Shown: piece after piece, positions 31,627 to 44,100 of the stretch
Position numbering within the stretch: the stretch's first letter is position 1
Layout: the number at the start of each line of letters is the position of its first letter
Source: Gaeumannomyces sp. JS-464
Lineage: Eukaryota; Ascomycota; Sordariomycetes; Magnaporthales; Magnaporthaceae
DNA: 64,000 nucleotides
Assembly (NCBI GenBank): GCA_002197995.1
Contig: NGZR01000006.1
Location: 1,973,001-2,037,000, forward strand
Reading direction: 5' to 3'
Notes under the pieces: generated by a model
The model's database searches: none
Told to the model about the DNA's origin: nothing
The model's input: only the letters and a program-made list of their open reading frames with translations
Program-made: the position numbers and the translations under genes

Positions 31627-32935
31627 TCAGGGTGTCGAGATGTGTGTGGTGCAACCGCGAGCACTCCGGCTATCCACGTCTCTCTTTAGCGGCGTCGCAA
31701 AGCACATCCACGGGAGGGAATAAGAGAAGGTGGGAATTACAAGGAACACAAGTATCCCGAAAGGGGGCTCTCCCAGATCGCAATAGAGTATGGAATCGAC
31801 AAATGAGCGGGACAAGTCAACAAGATTGTGACGATTGTGCAATATGTGGGCGGCAAGGATGGCAGTCCCGAGACCCCGCGCTCTCCGTTGGACGATACCC
31901 TCGCTATACCCTCCCGCCCCCGCGCTCTGAAGTTCCGCAAAATGGCTGCCGGCTGGCACGTCGTGGAGAGACGACTGCCAATTGGCCGCAAGGGACCCTG
32001 GTTGTGTTCGTAACATCAGTGAGCCACCCCCCGCTGCCAGACGTTCCGTTGGGGAAGCGAAGCTTACCCTTTATGACGTGGGGACGGAAGCCCGCGGCAG
32101 TGAGTGCTGGGCCCGTGGCCCAGCCAGGGAACATGACCATGGAAGCTGCGAGCCCGATGCTACCAGCGGCAGATGGGTTATCGATGGTCCACTGAATCAC
32201 CTTCTCGAGCTCTGGGGCGACGTCAGTCTCGAGGAACGCCGCTACATCTGTCAGTGCCTTCTGGAGCTCAGGAGGGAGATTGCCATATACGAGGCCGGCA
32301 GCGTCCGCGAGCATCTTTCCAACCACGGGCGCAATGTTCTCCTCTGTAAACTTGATGGCCTTGTTGACCTCCGGAATGACGTTCTCCTGGACGAAGTTGA
32401 CGCCAGCATTGCCCGCTTTTTCCAGCTCCGGCACGATGTTCTTCTCGACAAAGGATGCCGCATCAGCAAGCGCCTTCTGAACCTCGGGCGGCAATGCGTC
32501 ATGGACAGCGCCAAGGCCCTCAGACGCGGCCTTGCCGACCTGGGGCAGGAGCTGCTTGTCGGCAAAGGCAAAGGCCTTGTCAATCTCGGGATTGACTTTG
32601 TCCTGGATGAAATCGGCGCCGTCCGACACGGCCTTGGCGATCTCGGGCAAGGCTTTGGTCTTTAGGAAGTCGACGCCCTTGTTGACATTGGGGATGACGC
32701 TCTTGTCGACAAAACCGCCGACGTCGGCTGCGACCTGGGCGAAGAAACCGCCCAAGAAGTCATCTTGTGGGTGCTCGAGGCTTGTCACAGTGGTGCATAA
32801 GACCTATTGATATGGTGTGGGATGCTTGTCAGGGACTGCTAAACTTGAGCGGACTTGTTCCGAGCTAGAGAAGACCTGGCGTAGAGATACTACCAAGATC
32901 GCCACGCGTGTAGCCAAAGAGCGAAACAGCGGCAT
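31627..32935 (-). CDS. IFI6/ISG12-domain protein with signal peptide and ten proline-phased amphipathic repeats
   Basis: Three exons with matching phases: 32894-32935, 32068-32803 and 31627-31997; introns of 90 and 70 nt (32804-32893, 31998-32067), the first with a CTGAC branch site. The spliced N-terminus, MPLFRSLATRVAIL plus VLCTTVTS, looks like a signal peptide. Next come ten tandem helices, each with a central proline: FVDKSVIPNVNKG, FLKTKALPEIAKA, FIQDKVNPEIDKA, FADKQLLPQVGKA, and so on to FLETDVAPELEKV. Unit length alternates between 15 and 19 residues. The C-terminal part is an Ifi-6-16 domain: GSIGLAASMVMFPGW, ALTAAGFRPHVIKG, then across intron 2 SLAANWQSSLHDVPAGSHFA and ELQSAGAGGYSEG. 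Residues after that, up to the stop at 31627, look less coding-like, so the true end may differ. Fungal role unknown; membrane remodelling by amphipathic helices is an inference. Confidence 0.75.
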
Positions 32936-33788
32936 CTTCAACCGCGCCCTGGCTGTGGTACTATAGCGAAGATGAGTCTGGACTGGTGGGGCATGAAGGG
33001 ACGGACAGCTGGGACCGAGAAGCTAACTGCGCAAACACTGATGCCAGTCGAGCATTTGTGTTTGTGCGTAATGGAAGCGAAGGCGAAGTTGGAGCAGGTG
33101 TTGGGTTGAAAACAAGTGCTGCCTGAGCGTACGGCGTTCATTGTATTGGAGGGCGGCTACACCCGCATGCCATCGGAATTTTGTCGCGTCGACGTGCGCC
33201 ACGCCGGCGGCGCGACATGCGCGCCAACTCGTGTTGTTCATTGGAGTACCTGCAGATATATGCGGCCATAGTGGGAAGACTAGGCTGATTTACAGTGTGC
33301 CTGCCAGGTTGGAGTGCCCATATTTCCGAGGACGTCCAATGCTGCAAAATGAAATAGGCCCAGGGAAAGCGGAAAGTGGGAGCCAGCTTCAAATACGTTC
33401 TCCAGAAGTTCAAGATCTGCCGGCAGGACAGTTCGTTCGCATGGATGGAATGGGTGCCTCCCATGTACCCTGCAAGAAAAGCGGCTGCGCTGGTTGGAAT
33501 CTCTTCACGGCTGATACCGGCACTACATTTTTTATCGGACAATGGAACAAAAAGGGAACTGGAAAAGAGATGAGAAAACAGAGGAAAAAAAGAAGGAGAA
33601 AGGAAAATAGGTAGGTATCTGTACCTGGACAGGTAAAATCGCACGCCAATCGCTCCCTGCGGCTGCCTGACCCACTAAAAGTGGGCCAGGATCAATTCTG
33701 CTTCCGACAGCTGGCGTCATTGGGGCTCGCGACAACAGCTCCAAGGTCAGCGCCACGAGAAGCTCGGCGCAATCACGACGGTCATGGC
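32936..33788. other. Divergent promoter region between ISG12-like gene and EMC1
   Basis: About 850 bases separate the two start codons. No gene is visible. A purine-rich segment (33540-33610) lies upstream of EMC1. Confidence 0.6.
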
Positions 33789-36700
33789 ATGAACCTCCAC
33801 AAAATGCGGCCGCTCTTTACAATACTGCTGTCGGCCCTGCCGGCAGCTCTCGCCGTCTTCCGGGACGAGGCCGGCGACGTCGACTTCCACCACGCCCTCG
33901 TCGGCCTGCCGCAGCAGCACACCACCTTCTTCCACCGCCCCCGCCCCGACGACAAGGCCTCGCTCGTCTACACCCTCTCCGATCTCGGCATCCTCGGCGC
34001 CGTCAACCCGAGCACCGGCGCCGTGCTCTGGCGCCAGCAGGTCCTCGCCGCCCGCTCCGACAACGCCTCCGCCGCCGCCGCCGCACACCTCCGCGCCGCT
34101 GACGGCGAGAGCTGGATCGCCAGCGCGTCGGGTCCCTCGGTCAGCACCTGGGAGGCCGTTGGCGGCCGCAACGTCTGGTCTGCCGAGTTCCCCGGAGATG
34201 TACGTGACCTCGAGGTCATGGAGATGGCCGCCCCTGGCGACGGCCGCAAGGACCTGCTCGCCCTGTCGTGCGAGGAGGAAAGCAACGGTGCTGGTCACGT
34301 CACCACCCTGAGGCGTCTGCATGGGACTGAAGGCACCGTGGTCTGGGACTTCCACGAAGTCAGCAAGGATGTGCCGCTGCAGGTCAGCAACAACGTCGAC
34401 AAGGTCTTCGTGGTCAGCCTCCACGGCTCGCCCGGCGCGTACGGCCTCAAGGTCGCGGTCCTGGACCCGCCCACGGGCCGCCGCCTCGACGAGATCCTCA
34501 TCTCCACCGGCAAGGGGGACATTGTGAGCGAGAAGGACGTCATGTTCGTCGGCGCCAACTCGGCCATGCCGATTCTCGCCTGGGTTGACAGCGACCGCCA
34601 GACGCTCAAGGTCAACGTCCTGGGCACCAAGGCCAAGCACGAGTTCCCCCTCGTAGCTGGCACCCAGACGGTCGACATCCACGCCCCGCACCTGGTCCAG
34701 TCGGACCCGCACTTCCTCGTCCACATGCGCACCCGCGATGCAAACGCCGCTACCGTCTTCCATATTGACCTCAAGACCAGCGCCGTTTCCAAGGCCTACG
34801 ACTTGCCCCTCCTCGCTGGCACCGGTGCCATTGCCACGAGCTCTATCGGTGCCAACGTATACTTCACCCGCGTCACACAGAACGAGCTGATCCTCGTCGC
34901 TTCTACCTCCCACGGTGTTCTCGGGCGCTGGCCCTTCAAGTCTGCGCCCGACGCCGGCGCCGACAAGGTCGTTGACGTGAGCCATGCCTGCCGAGGTGGT
35001 CAGAAGAATGGTGATAACTACGCGGTCCGGGCAGCAGCCTCACCGTTGATGAGGACTGGATTCTGGTGCGCAATGGGGAGCTGGGCTGGTCAGGCCCGAG
35101 GGGCTCAGCGGCGCCGTGGCGGGCGCCTGGGCCGAGATCCCCGAGTCGGAGTCGCTGGCCAAGACGCTGGAGGCCGAGGCCCACAGCAACCCTATCGAGG
35201 CCTACCTTCACAGGGCCTGGCGCCACGCTGCTGACCTGGAGCACTTGCCCAACTGGCTCGCCCAGCTGCCGCGCCGCATCCTCGGCAGCGTCTTCGGCAC
35301 CGAGGGCTCGACGAGCGGCGCCCTGGTTCGTGACAGCTTTGGATTCAACAAGATCGTCGTGCTCGCCACAAGGCGCGGTAGGGTTTACGGCCTGAACGCG
35401 GGTAACCGCGGCCAGGTGCTCTGGAACCGCAAGTCTTCTCCGGCAGCAGCGCAGTCGGCTGGGAGATCAAGGGGCTGTATGTCGACGACTCCAAGGGTAT
35501 TGTGGCGATCCGCGCCAGCGACGGCGAGTTCGCCGCTCTCAAGACGGACTCTGGCGAGATGGTTGAGTCGGAGCTGGCTGGCCTGATGCCTGAGGTGCAG
35601 AGCACCGCGCTCGTTGATAGCGCCTCGGGCCCCTGGCTGCTGCCGATTCCCAAAGGCGGCGAGATGGGTCCGCTCCCCGCAGAGCTGGCTCCCAAGCAGA
35701 CCGTAGTCATCCGGGTGGGCGACGAGTTGCGCGGTGTCAAGTATGTCCCCGTCGGCGACGCCAAGACAAGCGAGCCCGTCATCACATGGACTTTCCGGCC
35801 AGCTCCCGGCCAGACCATCGTTGAGATGACGACGAGGCCGGCTCACGATCCCGTGGCTTCTATCGGCCGCGTGCTTGGAGATCGTACCGTCAAGTACAAG
35901 TACCTCAACCCCAACACGCTGCTCGTGGCGGCCGCTGACGCCGAGGCCTCCACACTGACGACGTACGTCTTGGACACTCTCTCGGGTGAGGTCCTGTCGT
36001 CGGCGACATACACGGGCATCGACGCTGCCCGGCCCGTCACCTGCACCATGTCGGAGAACTTCTTTGCCTGCTCCTTCTTTGGCGACTACGCGCTGCAGGA
36101 GGACCCGTCGCAGGCGGTCAAGGGCCACCTCATAGCCGTGACGGACCTGTACGAGTCCGAGTTCGCAAACGACCGCGGCGCCCTCGGCGACCCGGCCCCC
36201 GGCGCGGCGGCCAACTTCTCGCCCGTCGCGCCCCTCGAGGACCCGACAGCGGGGGCCGCCAGCGTCCTGCCCCACGTCACCTCCCAGACCTGGGTCCTGG
36301 CCGCGGGGCCCGTCGCGGCCTTGGCCGTCACGACGACGCGCCAGGGCGTGTCGAGCCGCCAGCTGCTCGCCTACCTGCCCGAGTCGCGCCAGGTCGCCGC
36401 CCTGCACCGCGCCGTCCTCGAGCCCCGCCGCCCCGTCGGCCGCGACCCGACCGCGCCCGAGGCCGAGGAGGGCCTGATGCGGTACGCGCCCGCCGTCGAC
36501 GCCGACCCCAAGCTCGTCGTCTCGCACGAGCTCGAGGTCCTGCTGCCGTCCGCGGGGGGCCCCACGATGGGGCGCCACCGCCAGACCATCGTCACGGCGC
36601 CCGCCGTCGTGGAGAGCACGTGCCTGGTGCTCGCCTTCGGCGTCGACGTCTACGTCACGCGCGTCGCGCCCAGCTTCGTCTTTGACATCCTCGGCAAGGG

Positions 36701-36933
36701 CTTCAGCAAGGTCAGCCTTGTCGGCACCGTGCTGGCGCTGAGCGCCGGCGTTGCTGCGCTTGGGCCCATGGTACGTTTTTTTTTTTTTTTCCTATGTCCC
36801 TTTTCTTTGGCTCTTCATGGGACGTGCTCTTTTCTCGACCTTTGCAACCCTTGACTAACATCCTAATGCGCGTCTCCTCTCTTTCTAGGTTCGCAAGAAG
36901 CAGATCAATCTGCGCTGGTCCGCGCCGGCTTAA
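33789..36933 (+). CDS. EMC1: ER membrane protein complex subunit 1
   Basis: Largest subunit of the EMC insertase that places tail-anchored and multi-pass proteins in the ER membrane. Two starts are possible, 33789 and 33804. The latter opens a signal peptide (MRPLFTILLSALPAALA), followed by the EMC1 N-terminal beta-propeller sequence FRDEAGDVDFHHALVG and LSDLGILGAVNPSTGAVLWR. The C-terminal half (DUF1620 region) includes AYLHRAWRHAADLEHLP, HELEVLLPSAGGPTMGRHRQ, VDVYVTRVAPSFVFDILG and one membrane helix. A 118-nt intron (36771-36888) with a TAAC-type branch leads to a short last exon, VRKKQINLRWSAPA. Length is about 1,000 residues, as usual. Between about 34,990 and 35,440 the correct sequence hops among frames about five times, while both flanks are intact. 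This points to sequence errors in a gene expected to be important. Its 3' end converges with the regulator gene. Confidence 0.93.
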
Positions 36934-37566
36934 GCGTTGGTGGACTGGGTGCTACGGGTATTTCCATGTTATACATCTGGGTCGGTGTTTTTTGTGCATG
37001 GAAATGACGGGAAGGGCGCATGTAGGTGTGGCATGGAATCAAACGGCTTTTTTCTTGTGTACTTGGGCGTCCAAACAGGAGCTTCATGAGCAGTGTGCTT
37101 GGCTAATTTCCTTGCTCCTCCGCATCACTCTGCCCCAGCCTCATCCTTGCATGATTAGTGCGATTGATTAGAAGCATGTGTCAACATGATCCATTCCACC
37201 CTCCGTTACATCCTCTGTAAATCCCCAACAACCCCGTTATGTCATGCGAACATAATAGTATTACCTCTCGCAACCACCGGGCGGAAACACGCAACTGGCG
37301 TAGTAGCAACGGCAGAAGATTCCTATTGTAAAACCCATATCAAAAGTCAGCCCACTGCCCCGGAACGCCTGTTTCTCTTATCAGGGCACGCATGCGAGAT
37401 GAAACAGAGGAAGCAGGTGCGCGCTCGAAAGACGTAAAAGCAAACGATACAAATCGGCGCACAAGACAAAGATACAGAAAAAAATTTGTCTAACCGGGCA
37501 TGGTACTGTGATCCCGGATGCACCCTTGAAGCCAACCTTTTTTTTTTTGTTTCATTTCGCCGAAGC
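36934..37566. other. Convergent 3' intergenic region
   Basis: Lies between EMC1 (+) and the Zn2Cys6 regulator (-). No gene seen. A short T run sits at 37540-37550. Confidence 0.7.
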
Positions 37567-40500
37567 TCAGTCGACGGTGAGGGATAGGGTCTCGGTTGGC
37601 GCGGCCAACATGCCTACCTGGACGTTGTCGACCTTGCAGCCCCCGGCGCCGTCCGGCGACGGGACGTACATGAGGACGTGGGTGCCGTCGCTGTAGGCCG
37701 TCGACTGGCGGTTCTGGAGCGCCACAAAGTACTTTGCCTCGACGGCGCGGCCGACCTGGGGCACCTGGATGTGGTAGCGGTTGATGAGGTGCTGGATGAC
37801 CGTCAGGTTCTTGTTGGCCATGCGTACGAACTCGCCCGTCTCGTGCAGGGCCTGGCAGGCGCGCACAAAGACGTCGACGCAGCCGTCGTCGAGCTGGAAG
37901 AGCACCGACATGGCGGCCGCGGCGCAGACCTGCATCAGCCAGTACTCGTGCTTGAGCGTGTAGTGCGCCCGGAAGGTCCAGACCGTGTTGATCATGGCAA
38001 AGCTGCTCGAGTTCTTGAGCGCGCCCGGCGTCGAGCCCCCGAACCGCTCCTTAGGGAACTTGGCCGCCAGAGGGCCCAGGAGCCGGATCATGACGAGCTC
38101 GTACGTTGCGCTATTGTTCAGATTGCCGGATGTAAAGATGGGCAAGTCATGCTGTCAGCGCAAGGATGGACGGGGCCGGGAGAATCACGAGGGGAGGGAC
38201 GTGGTGGAAAACTGACTGCAGTGACAGGATTGATGGCAATGTCGAGTTATTCGGCTGCAAGTGGTCGGGCAGCCCAGCCCTCCAGCGGATCAAGCCATTG
38301 TAAACATCCTCCAGCGCTAGCTGGGCGTCCTTGTCGATCTCGGGCACCTTGTCACGCGAGCGGCCGATGATGTTCATGAGATCTTCCGCAAGCTCGGCTA
38401 GGGCACATTGCGCAGCAAAGACTTCTCGATAGTGCGACGGCTGGAACCGGCAATCCACCGGATACGCGCACCAGTTCGCCGTGGGCGACTCGGGTCGCGT
38501 CAGGTACGAGAGAGGATGCTCAAACATCTTCTTCATCTTTGGGCGAGGGATATAGAAGCGATATTCGAAGTTGACGGCGATTTTCCTGGTGGCAGTAGTC
38601 GCGACATGATCCATAGTCAGCCTAGGGAGCCGGCCATTTCGAAGATCCCAAATGCAGTCGGACCAAAGACCAAAGGTCTTGGAAAGCGGCTTAGAGGAAT
38701 GGAGAGTCGGGAGTTGGCTTACGCATTAAAGGAGTATATGCCCCAGACGATAAGGGATATTGCCTGGAGCTCCCTACCCATCCTCGAGTTCCATCCCGGG
38801 CAGACTTCAGGCTTTACCCGCCGGTCAAGCCCTAACCGGAAATAGAGATCAACCATCTCCCACATGTACCTTTCGGCCTGCCGTGCGTCTCCTGCGCTGC
38901 CCTCGTAGAGCCATAGAAGTGTGATGCCCTGCAAAACCGTGATTGATGGACGTTTTCGCTCGTCGTCTAGCATGCGCTTGGCGGCGCGGGCGAACTTCAA
39001 TCCGCGGCTGGAGTGATCGCCTGGGACGGCGTAAATTTTGGGGTGAGTGGAATAAAGCTGTACTCTCCATTCATTAGCATTCCACGTCAGAAGCTCCCCT
39101 CGTCTGGTAGGAGAGTTGGCCCGGATAACCTTCCAAGAGGCCGTTGATGCCCTAGGCTCGACAGAAATGCAACGCGCTTTAATAATAACAGGAGTATAAA
39201 CTTCAACACTCACACAAGAGACTGTCAATAGGCACAGGACTAGAAAAGGTGTGCAAAAGGTGTGTTCCACGTTCGGCGCCGGATCCGAGGGGTCTGCGAG
39301 ACGCATGTCCTCGAGAAACAGGACGCGATCGACGACATTGGCAAAGGTGTTGTCCCACGTCCAAAAGAGAGTTAATAGGTGCGTGAGGTGGTAATCGTCG
39401 TCAAATCCGGGAACCCAGCGAGACACGGGAAGGACGTCCGAAGCCGATAAGTCAAGCGGGCTGAAGAGGGTGCTAGGGAGTTCATTACGATAAAGAACCT
39501 CGAAGACATGCTCAGGTTGGTCGAAGCTGGGGGTTGGGGTGACAGTTAGGATCTTGGAACAGTCTCATACTATGTGGCCCGCAAACGGGCACGTCACAGA
39601 AGTAGAGTGGCGGGAGTGGGTAGCGGCAAGCTGCGGAAGGAAAAAATAAAAAATAAAAAAAATCCGGGGTAGGCTGCAAAGGCGAACGTGGCCAGGATGC
39701 CTTCAATAGTAATCACAGCTGGCTGGGGAATCTTACGGAGATGCTAGCCGCTTGTTGTGCGGGAGGGAGCGGCTATCGTATACACACGTCGAACTCGAGC
39801 TATCGGGACTCGCCGTGCCTGGAGCCGGAGAGAATGCCGTCAGTCTCACTCTCCGTCGGCTAGCCCACCACCCACCATATTTGCACGAGCGCCTTGGCGG
39901 GGAGCCCTGTGCGCAAAACTGACCTCGGGATTGCTCGGGGGAGCCGCCGGGGAGAAGCAGAGTGGCGTCGGCAATGCGGGCGACAGCGTCCTCGAGGGTT
40001 GCGGCGCTCTTCACCTGGCGCAGGATCTCGGCGGCCTCGGCGTCTGGCCCGCGTCGAAGAAGGTCCAAGATGGTGAGCAGATCTCGGTGCGACTTGGAGA
40101 CCTGGTTCATGCGCTGTCGCTCGGCGTCGCGCTGGGATAGGCCCTCGGGCACCGAATACTCGCAGGAAGCGCCCGAAGAGGTGCATGGAGCGCACACCGG
40201 ACGGAGACCATCGCACTATGTTCGTCATGGTTTGCCGGCAGGCAGTTAGTTCCCTATTCGTCAGCCCAAAGTCCAAGCTGGTCAGACATCCCTTGTCTAG
40301 CTCGGTGATGCGGCGTGAGAGTTCGCTAGCAGACGGGTCACGTGTGACCGGTGCCACATGCATCTCCCGGCCGGCAAATTCCTGCCATTTGATTGTGATG
40401 GCCGGCTCCCCCATCCAATCATGGCCCGCCGGATAAACCCGTTCGCATCGAGGGCCGTGCGCTCTCGTATCAAACAAGCCATGCAAGCCATGCGACGTGC

Positions 40501-41193
40501 GAGGGCGGGAGGGAGGGAGGCGCTGAAAGACTGAGCGCACGGCTGGCTGATGGGGCCGGCCGGGAAGGCAGGAGGTTGCCGACGGGAAGAGCACTCTTTG
40601 TGCTTTTGTGCTTCAGGCGTTGCATACCTTGACCTTTCGTTTTCGACAGCCTGTTGTTCCCAGTGCGAAATCCAGATCAGCGTCCCGCCGCGAACATCCT
40701 TCCTGATCGGGCGCCTAGACCAAGGGCCCAGTTGACATGTCTGAAAAGTGGGGAATTTTCAGGGTTCGTGCGAGTCGAGCTGTTGGCCGATTGCCGGCTG
40801 CGAGAAATGGCCGGCGAGGCAACCGCGCTGGGCCGTGGAGCACAAAGGAGAAGGGACAAGCAGCCAGGAAGAGGCGGGGAAAAGGAGGCAGAGACATATC
40901 AAGGGAGCAGACGTACTTTGACAGGCTGCCTGCACCGTCGTCCTCTTCTTCTTGGGCTGCTGTGCCAAGGGAGACGGTGCGCGTTTGCCGGCTCGCTCAG
41001 GGACGTTGGGCAATAGCGGGCGGAGCTTGTTGGCATTGCTTGCGGTGCTCCCGCCACTGCTGCCGGGCGCCGCGGCGACGGCGCCACCCAAGCTCTGGCG
41101 TCCGCCGTGGTCGATGGCAGCGACCGCGATGCTGCCCAGGTTGAGCCCGTTGTCGCTGGCGGCGCTCACTGGCTGCCCCGTGTAGGCCCGCAT
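37567..41193 (-). CDS. Zn2Cys6 transcription factor with fungal-specific TF domain (NirA-like)
   Basis: Nuclear DNA-binding regulator. Exon 1 (40917-41193) encodes a basic lead-in, QPKKKRTTVQAACQ. A 23-nt microexon (40628-40650) supplies SCRKRKVK. Exon 3 (39924-40215) supplies CDGLRPVCAPCTSSGASC, completing a C-X2-C-X6-C binuclear cluster. A coiled linker follows (LSQRDAERQRMNQVSKSHRDLL). Further introns are 39819-39923 (CTGAC branch), 39527-39736, a probable one starting at 39213 (GTGAGT), 38586-38722 and about 38152-38212, with phases agreeing at nearly every junction. The fungal-specific TF domain spans the middle: HSSRGLKFARAAKRML, ITVLQGITLLWLYEGSAGD, YMWEMVDLYFRLGLDRR. The last exon (37567-38151) ends TETLSLTVD. 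Introns 1 (266 nt) and 2 (412 nt) are long for this genome. NirA-type (nitrate regulator) similarity is by general resemblance; the target genes are not in this window. Confidence 0.88.
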
Positions 41194-44100
41194 CTCGGCC
41201 GGGCTGCAGCAGCCCACGCGGCCGCTCAAATGGGCGCGGGAAGATTGAGTGGCCGCGGAGCTGCCCTCCGAGGGGTGGGAAGAGGGGCCGCACGCAGCCT
41301 GGGGATAAATGACGGTCGGACACGATTTCGGAGCTGGGTCGGCGTGGTGGAACGAGCGCAGCCCAGGCGAGTGGAAAATGAAAATTTTCTGTCCCGGCGG
41401 CGAGTGCGAGAATGGGCACGTCGCCGTCAAAGAAAAAAAGGGGCTTGCTGGACTCGTCGTCAGGATGGGGCGACAGGATGGCTCGGACGGGGCGTTGGGG
41501 AGAAAAAGGGAACCGAGCGTTTTTTTTTTCTTCTTCCTTCCTTTTTCGCCCTCCTGCTTGCTGGCGGTTGCCGTTGCGGCTGGGTGAACCCCAAGCCTCC
41601 GTTCGTTTGCGACCCTGCTTGCGGGGCCCCGCTGCCCTGTCTGTGTGGCCCAGCTAAATTGAGTTTTAATGCTGCTCGGTGCGGCAGAGGCGTGGTGACG
41701 GTGATGGCACAACGCACGTCGTGCCTTCGCACCGATCGGGGACCAAGGACAGGGAGCGATGACGATGCTGGGTGGGTTGTGTAACAATGCCTTGGAGCAG
41801 AGCAATTCGAAGGGACCGAGGAGGGGCGTAATAATAGGGGAGAAAAGCACCAGCCCGCCCCCGATAACCCGCTTTCAATGTCCCACCTCGATTGTCGCGC
41901 TGCTGCTGATCGCTGGTCCGCCGTGGAGACGGCGCACGGCCACGGGCCTACTCGACACAAGGCCAGACGACGGTTTGTCACGTCCGTCGACGTCGGCGCG
42001 AGATTGAGACTTTGGATCCATGCCCTTGTCTTGCCCCTTTGGCTTCGTCGCGTGGTGCCTCTGGATTGGTTCGGGCAAGACCCCTCGAGCTAACAGCAAC
42101 AGCACACGCGCGATGCCACCCTGGGAAGCACAAGAGTGCCATTGGTCCGGTGTGCCACTCTGCCACCCCAGCCGTCAGCCTTGGGGGCAATTGAGACGGA
42201 TCCAGAGTTCGCAGAGCAGCGGCGATAACCTCCATGTCTGCTCCACCTCCAGAAGCGCTAGCGTGGCAAGGCACCGAGCTTCAAGCTCGTCCGGCCCTAA
42301 TAGGGTTGTCCCTTGGCTAGATACACACAAGCGTCACCGTCCGCGCCAGGGACAGGTTATTGCTGCCTTATACCAGTCGGCGATCACCGCTCGACGACCC
42401 TGCAGTTCGGCATCTGTCAATTTTTAGCAACACGCTCAGTGGAGGAGCTACGCGATCCAACCACCCTGACGTCCACTGCTGGGAATCGATTGCCCATCGA
42501 TCCTCGCCCCTTGTCCGTTGCCGACTTTCTCGCTTGCGCGGTTGCCAGTTCCTCCTGTATTTCTGGCAGCAAACTGATATGTGACTATGTTTCGATTTGC
42601 GACATGGCCGCTTCCATTGCGGAGGCGATTCAGGGTTCGGTTGTGGTCTGTTCGGGCTTGACCTGCTAGTCCCTAGTGACGCTTAGCGCCAGACGTCAAG
42701 CAAACCTTCAGGGCTCAATCGTGAAGGACAAAGCAGGCCCAACGCGCACGGTTCGGGCTGCAAGCTGGGGCCACATGCGTTCAAAGACAGACTTCACCTC
42801 GTTCTGCGGCGCAGGCAGCCAGCCACAGACCCGGCATCCATCCCATGAGCCAAGACCCTGGACGGACGGGAAGACCCAGGACCCCATGCAACAATATATG
42901 GAGCCCGCCCGTGAGCACCAGTCGAGTCTCTCCGATCTCCACCACCCTTGTCGGTTTTCGAGATCGCGACAGAGATCAGGCCGCACGCACCGCGCAGTGT
43001 GCCTCAGCATAGCAAAATCATAAATAGGGTAGATATCGTTCGTAGTAGAGATCCTTTGAACCGACGAAGCCATTGACCGTTAGCGCATCGATCGCATGGA
43101 TCCATTTTCTTTGCTTTTGTCCGTTTTTCTTCGGCGCCCCTCGATCACCATGATAACGCCCGATGCTCTGACCGGCCGTTGCAATTTTGCCATGCCCTGC
43201 AGACTCCCGACCCAGCCCCTGCGTAATCGTCAGCCTTAGGGGAGCCGAAAACATACAATCAACCCGGGTTTCGGTACCAGATGGACGCCTCTCGGCGTGT
43301 CTGAAGTGGGCGCCACGAGGGTCACCTTGGTTGTTCTTTCTTTTTCGTCTTCATTTTTGGAGGAAATGGCTGGAGGTGGCTCTGCTATGTGTCGGATAAT
43401 TTAAGGGCGACGCTTCGAGGCGGAAACCAACAATATCCAGACACGCCACTTGCAAGAAACTCTTGACCGTCTCGGGGATTTCTTCCGAGCCTTTCAGAAT
43501 CCGCAGACATCCTCGTAAGTACGGTAGCTACCCGTCCGTCGCTCGCTTTTCCAGGGCCCCTCCGTGGAGACCCGACACAAGGAACCCGAAGGTGGAGGGC
43601 AATGCCGTTGCTTTCTTCCTCCAACACGTCGCAAGCGACCGGCGGCCTACCCTGCCGATCTCCACCACTGCCCCGTCTGCTCACGCATCATGGGCGTCTC
43701 CGCGCCAGGCCAACCCACCAAGGACACGCACCAGACACCCGGATGGGGGCCCCAGATGGGGTGGGCCAGACATGATAGGACGTGGAACCCGAGAGCCCGA
43801 CCACAATGCGTGGCGGCCATCAACGACATCAGTCCCGAGGGTCGAGGCGCATGGGCTGCGAGCATGTCGGGCAGCAGCAGCGACCCAAGAAAAAGTCCCT
43901 CGACACAAAAAGCAGGCTCGGATGCACATCAAAGTCTCGGGTGCTATTGATTCCGCGCGAAGAAACCTCCGCCCATAAGAAATCTTTTTGTTGGTCGCGA
44001 GGGAGAGGTGGTGGAAGGATACGAGAAAAAAGAAGAAAGGAAAAGAAAGAAAACAAAAAGGAGATACGAAGCAGAGAAAGAGAAAGAAAAACAAGGTGGA

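Noticed and set aside
28477..32935. Animal contamination as the source of the ISG12-like genes
   Set aside because: They have 70-90-nt introns with CTGAC-type branch sites and sit between fungal genes in the same contig.
33747..34985. Long minus-strand open frame (about 410 codons)
   Set aside because: It is antisense to the clean first third of EMC1, with glycine/valine/aspartate-rich composition and no domain.
35385..36578. Minus-strand open frame opposite the EMC1 C-terminal half
   Set aside because: Shadow of EMC1 codon bias.
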